From positions 1 to 7,893 of the forward strand of contig NZ_CALIAV010000021.1 of NCBI RefSeq assembly GCF_938045625.1: a DNA stretch of 7,893 nucleotides, written 5' to 3'. This document shows, piece after piece, positions 1 through 4,513 of the stretch (the first letter of the stretch is position 1; every line of letters starts with the position of its first letter). Made by a program: the position numbers and the translations under genes. The stretch comes from an uncultured Campylobacter sp. (GTDB taxonomy: Bacteria; Campylobacterota; Campylobacteria; Campylobacterales; Campylobacteraceae). The notes under the pieces were generated by a model. The model was given only the letters and a program-made list of their open reading frames with translations, did no database searches and was not told the origin of the DNA.

Positions 1-103
1 CGACCTCGATCAGCATAAAAGCGGAGATTATAAGGAAAGAATTTCTCAAAACGACCTTGTTTAACGCGTGCGAATACGCGCAGTGGGCGTGATTTTCATG
101 CAT
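1..103 (-). CDS. Cation diffusion facilitator (CDF) metal efflux transporter, N-terminus only
   Basis: Only the first 34 codons are present; the rest lies beyond the left edge. On the minus strand the ATG at 103-101 opens a frame whose N-terminus is rich in possible metal ligands (His2, His5, His7, Cys8, His12). It then runs into a hydrophobic segment, roughly residues 18-34 (NSFLIISAFMLIEV), matching the start of the first membrane helix of CzcD/ZitB-type transporters. Known CDF members export Zn2+, Co2+, Cd2+ or Fe2+ from the cytoplasm in exchange for protons. A GAGG ribosome site sits 6-7 bases before the ATG. It lies downstream of the 44-residue minigene but is separated from it by a terminator and has its own -10 box. 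The family call rests on a short stretch, so the metal cannot be named. Confidence 0.7.
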   Translation of the reverse strand, partial: MHENHAHCAYSHALNKVVLRNSFLIISAFMLIEV

Positions 104-135
104 TTTGACCTCGCTTTTGGGCAAATTTTAGTTAA

Positions 136-141
136 ATTATA
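136..141 (-). promoter_or_regulatory. Probable -10 box for the CDF gene
   Basis: Minus-strand TATAAT, preceded by a T-run and AGG and followed about 30 bases later by the CDF start codon. No good -35 box is visible 17 bases upstream, which is usual for sigma-70 promoters in Campylobacter, where a T-rich upstream stretch often replaces it. It lies directly after the minigene terminator, so it would restart transcription for the CDF gene. Confidence 0.5.
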
Positions 142-144
142 CCT

Positions 145-179
145 AAAAAAAGGCGCTTAAATTTTATCTATATCGCCTT
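145..179 (-). terminator. Intrinsic terminator of the 44-aa minigene
   Basis: On the minus strand AAGGCG (179-174) pairs perfectly with CGCCTT (155-150) across an 18-base AT-rich loop, and the T-run continues to 145. The 5' arm lies inside the last codons of the minigene and the stop codon falls in the loop, so the terminator is packed into the end of the gene. The loop is long for an intrinsic terminator. Confidence 0.6.
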
Positions 180-291
180 CTAGTCCGGCATCTACGCGCT
201 TGCCGATGTCTTTTAGCTTACTAAACTCCTCTATTAGCCTCGGTGCGTCATCGAGGCTGATCGCAAACGCCTTAAATGCGCTATTTTGCAT
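157..291 (-). CDS. Small hypothetical protein, 44 residues
   Basis: I do not recognise this protein. On the minus strand an ATG at 291-289 opens a 44-codon frame ending in TAA at 159-157. The product starts MQNSAFKAFAISLDDAPRLI and ends in GDIDKI. It is charged, has no signal peptide, membrane segment or cysteine, and residues 13-32 look helical. Signs that it is real: an AGGA ribosome site 5-9 bases before the ATG, a strong promoter (TTGACG-17-TAGAAT, 347-319) about 20 bases further up, and an intrinsic terminator overlapping its 3' end. It is transcribed divergently from the cupin gene, sharing a 166-bp control region. It could be a regulatory or partner peptide, or the same transcript could act mainly as a small RNA; neither can be decided from the sequence. 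Confidence 0.6.
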   Translation of the reverse strand: MQNSAFKAFAISLDDAPRLIEEFSKLKDIGKRVDAGLEGDIDKI

Positions 292-318
292 AAAATTCCT
301 TTGTTTAAAATCGCGCGG

Positions 319-347
319 ATTCTAGCTGATTTTAAAACTCGCGTCAA
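319..347 (-). promoter_or_regulatory. Sigma-70 promoter of the 44-aa minigene
   Basis: On the minus strand TTGACG (347-342) and TAGAAT (324-319) are 17 bases apart, one mismatch each from consensus. The predicted start near 312 leaves a leader of about 20 bases before the ATG at 291. The -35 box is 18 bp from the first dyad operator of the divergent cupin promoter, so a bound regulator could affect both directions. Confidence 0.65.
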
Positions 348-364
348 ATTTTGTGGAATTTTTT

Positions 365-387
365 GCTGTAACCATTGACATTACAAC
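365..387. promoter_or_regulatory. Dyad operator 1, over the cupin -35 box
   Basis: GCTGTAA (365-371), a 9-base spacer, then TTACAAC (381-387): six of seven positions are symmetric. The spacer contains the whole TTGACA -35 box (375-380) of the cupin promoter. The same 7-9-7 layout recurs at 414-436, and CATTACAACAAAA (379-391) is repeated exactly at 428-440. The size and symmetry fit a dimeric winged-helix regulator such as an Rrf2 or MarR/HxlR protein. Confidence 0.6.
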
Positions 388-403
388 AAAATTTTATTAT
401 ACT
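375..403 (+). promoter_or_regulatory. Sigma-70 promoter of the cupin-SDR module
   Basis: TTGACA (375-380, full consensus) and TATACT (398-403) with a 17-base spacer. The predicted transcription start is near 410, giving a leader of about 48 bases to the cupin ATG at 458. Both sides are covered by matching dyads (365-387 and 414-436), so this strong promoter is likely held off until a signal releases a repressor. Confidence 0.75.
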
Positions 404-413
404 TCGCTCATCG

Positions 414-436
414 GTTGTAAGTTATAGCATTACAAC
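414..436. promoter_or_regulatory. Dyad operator 2, just after the predicted transcription start
   Basis: GTTGTAA (414-420), nine bases, TTACAAC (430-436): a perfect 7-bp inverted repeat. Its centre is 49 bp from that of operator 1. It lies between the predicted start near 410 and the AAGGAG ribosome site at 446-451, so it could act as a roadblock or, together with operator 1, sandwich the polymerase. In RNA the arms could also form a weak 7-bp hairpin. Confidence 0.65.
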
Positions 437-457
437 AAAAAATCTAAGGAGAAAAAG

Positions 458-832
458 ATGTCAAACTACAAGATCGTTTCAACGAAAAACGAACCGAGAG
501 TCGAGCTAAAAGAAGCTCTAGGCTTAAGCGGCTGTGAGCTCTCTATCAACGAGCTTCCGGCAAACGCGAGCGTGCCTTTCGTGCATTCGCACAAGCAAAA
601 CGAGGAGCTTTACTTGGTGCTAAAAGGCGGCGGCACGCTATTCATCGACGGCGAGGAGACGGCGGTGGGCGAGGGCGACGCGATCCGCATCGATCCGGAC
701 GGCAAAAGGTGCTTTAAGGCAGGCGCGCAGGGGATGAAGTTTATCTGTATCCAGACCAAACGCGGCAGCCTGGAGCAGTACACTAACGGCGACGGCGTGA
801 TGAACGAGGATGTAAAGCCAAGCTGGCTGTAA
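458..832 (+). CDS. Small single-domain cupin protein
   Basis: A 124-residue cytoplasmic protein with one cupin beta-barrel. Motif 1 is clear at about residues 40-57 (PFVHSHKQNEELYLVLKG): His43, His45 and Glu49/Glu50 would bind a divalent metal. Motif 2 is at about 73-86 (GDAIRIDPDGKRCF), where the usual histidine (P-x-G-x-x-H) is replaced by Cys85, so metal binding would be 2-His/1-Glu with or without the cysteine. I recall this GKRC form from other small bacterial cupins, so it may be a subfamily trait. There is no second domain, signal peptide or membrane segment. An AAGGAG site lies 6 bases before the ATG. It is first in a likely operon with the NAD(P)-binding protein 43 bp downstream, under the double-dyad promoter. 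The reaction is unknown; cupins of this type are often found with oxidoreductases in stress-response loci. Confidence 0.85.
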   Translation: MSNYKIVSTKNEPRVELKEALGLSGCELSINELPANASVPFVHSHKQNEELYLVLKGGGTLFIDGEETAVGEGDAIRIDPDGKRCFKAGAQGMKFICIQTKRGSLEQYTNGDGVMNEDVKPSWL

Positions 833-875
833 ATTTACGCGGCAATAAAAACAAATCAAATTTAAAGGAGAAACA

Positions 876-1511
876 ATGAAAGTAGCAATCATCGGAGCAA
901 ACGGCAAAACAGGCGTAAATTTAGTAAAAGAGGCTCTAAAACAAGGCTACGACGTTACGGCGATCGTGCGAAACAAAGAGTATAAAAATAGCGATATAAA
1001 AGTCGTCCACAAAGATATTTTTGAGCTTAGCAAAGCCGATTTAGAGGGCTTTGACGCCGTTATCAGCACATTTGCGGCATGGACGCCCGAAGCGTTCCCG
1101 CTTCATAAAAAGGTAGCAAAACACCTTGCAGAGGCGCTTGACGGCACCAAAACGAGGCTGCTCGTCGTTGGCGGCGCAGGTACGCTATACGTGGACGACA
1201 AACAGACGATGGTTATGGATACGCCAAGCTTCCCTGCCGAGTACATGGGCGTCGCAAAGGCTACGGCGGAGTCGTTTTTCGAGCTAAAAGGCAGAATCGA
1301 TGTGCTTTGGACTTACGTAAGCCCGGCCGGCGAATACGACGATCAGGGCGCTCACACGGGCAAATATGTCCTTGGCGGCGATAATCTAATACTAAACTCG
1401 CAAAACGAGAGCTACATCAGCTATGCCGATCTTGCGATCGCGATAATCGACGAGCTAAAAAATAGAAATTTCGTGCAAAAGCGCTTTACCGCAGTCGGCG
1501 AGAGAGCGTGA
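876..1511 (+). CDS. Atypical SDR NAD(P)-binding oxidoreductase (YwnB-like)
   Basis: A 211-residue Rossmann-fold protein, a usual length for the NAD(P)-binding 'atypical SDR' group that includes YwnB and flavin-reductase-like proteins. The dinucleotide-binding loop is at the N-terminus (GANGKTG, residues 7-13), followed by Val-Arg at the end of beta-2 (AIVRN, 29-33), where an arginine favours NADPH. DAVIST (60-65) and RLLVVGGAG (94-102) are the later Rossmann strands. The catalytic YxxxK of classical SDRs is not present: Tyr123 and Lys128 are spaced Y-x4-K, so it may be a sensor, quinone or flavin reductase, or non-catalytic. AAAGGAG lies 5 bases before the ATG. It is probably co-transcribed with the cupin gene and is followed by a terminator and an Rrf2 regulator. 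I recall that YwnA and YwnB of Bacillus subtilis are also neighbours, which supports a functional pair. Confidence 0.85.
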   Translation: MKVAIIGANGKTGVNLVKEALKQGYDVTAIVRNKEYKNSDIKVVHKDIFELSKADLEGFDAVISTFAAWTPEAFPLHKKVAKHLAEALDGTKTRLLVVGGAGTLYVDDKQTMVMDTPSFPAEYMGVAKATAESFFELKGRIDVLWTYVSPAGEYDDQGAHTGKYVLGGDNLILNSQNESYISYADLAIAIIDELKNRNFVQKRFTAVGERA

Positions 1512-1545
1512 GTTTAAAATTTTGCGTAATTTAGTTAAAATAACG

Positions 1546-1570
1546 CCGCACGAAACTAACGTGCGGTTTT
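1546..1570 (+). terminator. Intrinsic terminator after the SDR gene
   Basis: CCGCACG (1546-1552) and CGTGCGG (1560-1566) form a perfect 7-bp GC-rich stem with a 7-base loop, followed by TTTT. It sits between the SDR stop codon and the Rrf2 gene. The short T-run suggests partial read-through, which would give the regulator a lower level than the cupin-SDR pair. Confidence 0.75.
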
Positions 1571-1591
1571 AAATTTAAACCAAGGCCGGTT

Positions 1592-2014
1592 ATGCAAATA
1601 GGACAAAAATTTTCCATCGCTATACATATCCTGCTTAGCTGCGAGTTTTTTAAGGACGAGAAAAACACGAGCGAGTTTTTGGCCGGCACGATCGGCACGA
1701 ACCCCGTCATCGTGCGAAATATCATTAGGCTTTTAAAATCGGCAAATTTAATAAACGTAAGCGCGGGTACGGGTGGGGCGAGTCTAGCTAAAAAGCCTGA
1801 TCAAATCACGCTGTTTGATATATTTTCGGCGGTAAACGAGGGCGGAAACGACATCTTTAAAATCCACAAAAACTCGCCGCCACCTTGTCCGCTAGGAGGC
1901 AGGATAGAGGCGCTTTTGACGCCTAAATTTGGCTCCGCGCAGCAAGCGATGTTTGATAGCTTGGCGGGCGTAAATTTGCAAAATTTGCTAGACGAGCTGG
2001 CGGCTAAAAACTAA
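1592..2014 (+). CDS. Rrf2-family transcriptional regulator, YwnA-like
   Basis: A 140-residue DNA-binding protein of typical Rrf2 length. The N-terminus (MQIGQKFSIAIHILL) is the family's first helix. The helix-turn-helix lies at about 26-54, including NPVIVRNIIRLLKSANLI, and the wing at about 57-66 (SAGTGGASLA). A long C-terminal dimerisation helix starts near 101. The three clustered cysteines that bind the Fe-S cluster in IscR and NsrR are absent; there is only Cys17 and Cys99, the latter in PPPCPLGGRIE, the same position as the lone cysteine I recall in YwnA. It is therefore probably not an Fe-S sensor; Cys99 could be a thiol redox switch. The ribosome site AAGG is 6 bases before the ATG. 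It lies just after the cupin-SDR pair, so it is the first candidate to bind the dyads at 365-436. Its own promoter is unclear; read-through of the upstream terminator is possible. Confidence 0.88.
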   Translation: MQIGQKFSIAIHILLSCEFFKDEKNTSEFLAGTIGTNPVIVRNIIRLLKSANLINVSAGTGGASLAKKPDQITLFDIFSAVNEGGNDIFKIHKNSPPPCPLGGRIEALLTPKFGSAQQAMFDSLAGVNLQNLLDELAAKN

Positions 2015-2041
2015 AATTTGCGTCTTTTAATTTTTTCTCGC

Positions 2042-2124
2042 TTTAAATTTAATCCGTAATTTAAAAAACAGAAGTGTTTGTAGTTTAAGAAAAATTTACT
2101 TATAATTCACGGATTAAATTTAAA
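2042..2124. repeat. Perfect 15-bp inverted repeat flanking the symporter promoter
   Basis: TTTAAATTTAATCCG (2042-2056) is the exact reverse complement of CGGATTAAATTTAAA (2110-2124), with 53 bp between. The right arm covers the predicted transcription start and reaches the first A residues of the ribosome site AAAGGAG (2122-2128). The TTTAAATTTAA core is a common word in this AT-rich DNA, but the ATCCG extension is not. Confidence 0.6.
2078..2106 (+). promoter_or_regulatory. Sigma-70 promoter of the symporter gene
   Basis: TTGTAG (2078-2083), a 17-base spacer and full-consensus TATAAT (2101-2106). The predicted start is near 2113, giving a short leader of about 20 bases to the GTG start at 2134. 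The promoter sits between the two arms of the 15-bp inverted repeat. Confidence 0.7.
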
Positions 2125-2133
2125 GGAGATTTC

Positions 2134-3432
2134 GTGCAATCAAACGCTAAACGCGGAATAGTTCAGAAATATTTCGAGGCGAATTTGCTTCTAAAAATTT
2201 TAGCCGGACTTATTTTGGGCGCCGTTTGCGGCATCATTTTTCAAGACGCAAAGGACGCGATAGTTATCCTAAAGCCTTTTGGCGACGTATTTATAAGGCT
2301 TCTTAAGATGATCATCGTGCCTATCGTTATGGCTTCGCTGATCGTGGGCTGTAGCTCCATCTCGCCTTCCGATCTTGGCAGAGTAGGGGCAAAGGTGCTG
2401 ATTTTTTACATATTGACGTCGTTTTTAGCTATCATAGTAGGGCTTGCGGTCGGGCTTATCTTGGAGCCGGGAGCAGGGCTACATATAACCGGCAGCGGCG
2501 ACGTAGCCGGCAAAGCCGCAAATGCGCCTAGCATGTCGTCGATACTCGTAAATTTATTTCCCACTAACCCTTTTGAAGCTATTGCAAAGGGCGAAATTTT
2601 ACAAATCATAACTTTTAGCTTATTTTTCGGCGTCGCGCTTTCGTTTTTAAAGGATAGCAAAGACGAGAGGCTTAGTAGGCTGGGAAATTTGATCTACGAC
2701 GTATTTGACGGGATCAACCACATCATGTTTTACGTCATAAGATGGATCATGGAGTACGCGCCTTTTGGCGTTTTCGCGCTTATATTTATCGTATTTTCTC
2801 AGCAAGGCGTAAAGGCTTTCGGACCGCTTTTGGGCGTTACGGTTAGCGCGTATATCGGCTTTGCGGCTCAAATTTTCGTCGTTTATTTCTTGATTTGCTT
2901 GATCGTTAAAATCAATCCGTTTAAATTTATAAAAAAAGTTCGCCCGCCTATGCTGACGGCTTTTGTAACCAGAAGCTCGGGCGGAACGCTGCCTATCTCG
3001 ATGAAAACGGCCGAAGAAGATATGGGTATCCCAAAGCAAATTTACGGCTTTGCGCTTCCCGTGGGCGCCACCGTAAACATGAACGGCACGATCATATATC
3101 TTGGCATCTGCGCGATGTTTATCGCTAACGCCGTAGGCGTGGAGCTTGACTCGGGGGCTAAAATGACCATAATACTAACGGCCGTCCTTGCCGCCGTCGG
3201 AACTGCCGGAGTGCCCGGAGCGGGTGCGATAATGCTTTTGATGGTGCTTGAATCAGTCGGTCTAAAAGTCGAGGGCGGAAGCGCGGTAGCCGCAGCGTAT
3301 GCGCTAATTTTGGGTATCGATGCGATCCTTGACATGGGGCGCACGTCGATGAACGTGACGGGAGATATGCTGGGCGCACTAGTTGTGGCCAAAAATGAAA
3401 AAAAATTAGACGAAAGTAAGTGGGCGGATTAG
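2134..3432 (+). CDS. Dicarboxylate/amino acid:cation symporter (DAACS, GltPh-like)
   Basis: A 432-residue inner-membrane protein with the full glutamate-transporter fold: hydrophobic helices throughout, the HP1 loop TRSSGGTLP (279-287), the TM7 motif NMNGT (315-319), the HP2 loop GTAGVPGAG (356-364) and TM8 GIDAILDMGRT (395-404). The TM8 residues equivalent to GltPh Asp390, Asp394, Arg397, Asn401 and Asp405 are all kept (Asp396, Asp400, Arg403, Asn407, Asp411); the arginine implies an acidic substrate such as aspartate, glutamate or a C4-dicarboxylate. The odd point is Asn317 where GltPh has Asp312, a sodium-3 ligand. The start is GTG, chosen because AAAGGAG lies 5 bases upstream and TATAAT at 2101 precedes it. 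hemE follows after 48 bp with no clear terminator. Uptake of aspartate or glutamate would fit the amino-acid-based metabolism of Campylobacter. Confidence 0.93.
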   Translation: MQSNAKRGIVQKYFEANLLLKILAGLILGAVCGIIFQDAKDAIVILKPFGDVFIRLLKMIIVPIVMASLIVGCSSISPSDLGRVGAKVLIFYILTSFLAIIVGLAVGLILEPGAGLHITGSGDVAGKAANAPSMSSILVNLFPTNPFEAIAKGEILQIITFSLFFGVALSFLKDSKDERLSRLGNLIYDVFDGINHIMFYVIRWIMEYAPFGVFALIFIVFSQQGVKAFGPLLGVTVSAYIGFAAQIFVVYFLICLIVKINPFKFIKKVRPPMLTAFVTRSSGGTLPISMKTAEEDMGIPKQIYGFALPVGATVNMNGTIIYLGICAMFIANAVGVELDSGAKMTIILTAVLAAVGTAGVPGAGAIMLLMVLESVGLKVEGGSAVAAAYALILGIDAILDMGRTSMNVTGDMLGALVVAKNEKKLDESKWAD

Positions 3433-3451
3433 AATTTAATAAATATTTAGA

Positions 3452-3457
3452 TAAAAT
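3452..3457 (+). promoter_or_regulatory. Possible -10 box for hemE
   Basis: TAAAAT within TAGATAAAAT, 23 bases before the hemE ATG, in the 48-bp gap after the symporter gene. The -35 region (TTAGAA, 3429-3434) is poor. It may give hemE its own start in addition to read-through from the symporter promoter. Confidence 0.3.
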
Positions 3458-3480
3458 CGGTAAAAATTTAAAGGAAATAT

Positions 3481-4503
3481 ATGATTTTCATCGACGCTTG
3501 TTTAAAAAAACCCACGCCTTATACGCCCGTTTGGATGATGCGACAGGCAGGTCGGTATCTACCCGAGTACATGCGAGTTCGCTCTGCGGCGGGAGATTTT
3601 TTATCGCTTTGTAAAGATTATAAAAAAGCTAGCGAGGTCACGATCCAGCCGGTTGAAATTTTAGGCGTCGATGCGGCGATACTTTTTAGCGATATACTCG
3701 TCGTGCCCCTTGAGATGGGCATGGATCTTAAATTCGTCCAAGGCGAGGGGCCTGTATTTAGCGATCCTATCAAGACGAGAGAGGATCTAGATAGGCTGGA
3801 CGTCCAAAAATCAATCAAAAATTTAAACTACGTATACGATACGATCAAGCTAACGCGCGAAAATTTGGCACATGATAAGGCTCTGATCGGCTTTTGCGGA
3901 GCGCCGTGGACGATAGCTACGTATATGATCGAGGGCGGCGGGACGAAAACCTATGCGGTCAGCAAGAAGCTTTTATATTCAAACCCTGAGTTTATGCATC
4001 AAATTTTAGCCAAGGTTACGGCCGCGCTCATAGGCTACATGAAAGAGCAGATAAAAGCCGGCGTAAACGCGGTTCAAATTTTTGATAGCTGGGCGGCCGC
4101 GCTGGAGGATGAGGCTTATTTTGAGTTCGGTTGGAAATATATCATGGATATAGTGGATGCGCTTAAGGCCGAATTCCCACAAATTCCGGTTATCGTTTTT
4201 CCAAAAGGCATAAGCGGGTATCTGGATAAAATTTCGGGGAATTTCGAGGTTTTTGGCGTGGATTGGAGTACGCCGATCGAGCTTGCTAAAGAAAAACTAA
4301 GCCCAAAATACGTCCTTCAAGGAAATATAGAGCCTACGCGCCTTTATAGTAAAGAGGCGATTGACGCGGGTGTGGAACGAATTTTGCAGACTATGAAAAA
4401 CGCGCCGCATATCTTTAATCTCGGACACGGTATTTTGCCTGATATTCCGGTGGAAAACGCGAAGTATTTTATAAAACGAGTGCAAGAAAAAAGCGCAAGA
4501 TAA
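3481..4503 (+). CDS. hemE: Uroporphyrinogen decarboxylase
   Basis: HemE removes four carboxyl groups from uroporphyrinogen III to give coproporphyrinogen III in cytoplasmic heme synthesis. The 340 residues match the family length. The first signature is at about 16-30 (PVWMMRQAGRYLPEY) and the second at 137-154 (GFCGAPWTIATYMIEGGG). The residues corresponding to the active site of the human enzyme are all visible: Arg21, Asp71 (FSDI), Tyr148, Ser203 (FDSW) and His316 (NLGHG). The ATG is preceded at 5 bases by AAAGGA; the N-terminus MIFIDACLKKPTPYTPVWMMRQ is of normal length, so this start is preferred over a different-frame overlap with the symporter end. The stop codon TAA is followed after only 10 bases by the start of a chemoreceptor, so the two are probably co-transcribed. 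Nothing unusual is seen in the enzyme itself. Confidence 0.97.
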   Translation: MIFIDACLKKPTPYTPVWMMRQAGRYLPEYMRVRSAAGDFLSLCKDYKKASEVTIQPVEILGVDAAILFSDILVVPLEMGMDLKFVQGEGPVFSDPIKTREDLDRLDVQKSIKNLNYVYDTIKLTRENLAHDKALIGFCGAPWTIATYMIEGGGTKTYAVSKKLLYSNPEFMHQILAKVTAALIGYMKEQIKAGVNAVQIFDSWAAALEDEAYFEFGWKYIMDIVDALKAEFPQIPVIVFPKGISGYLDKISGNFEVFGVDWSTPIELAKEKLSPKYVLQGNIEPTRLYSKEAIDAGVERILQTMKNAPHIFNLGHGILPDIPVENAKYFIKRVQEKSAR

Positions 4504-4513
4504 AGGAGGAAGG

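Noticed and set aside
458..1511. Equivalence of this locus to the C. jejuni RrpB/Cj1555c pair (HxlR regulator with an NAD(P)-dependent epimerase)
   Set aside because: The SDR-like partner is similar in type, but the local regulator is clearly Rrf2 (YwnA-like), not HxlR/MarR, and no HxlR gene is in the window. An unlinked HxlR protein acting on the dyads cannot be excluded.
1592..2014. Rrf2 protein as an Fe-S sensor such as IscR or NsrR
   Set aside because: Only Cys17 and Cys99 are present; the cluster of three cysteines in the C-terminal half is missing.
2406..3392. Several long open frames on the minus strand opposite the symporter gene
   Set aside because: They are antisense shadows of a clearly recognised membrane protein and lack ribosome sites.
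3420..3614. Short open frame overlapping the symporter end and the hemE start
   Set aside because: It is in another frame over the conserved HemE N-terminal signature and has no ribosome site of its own.
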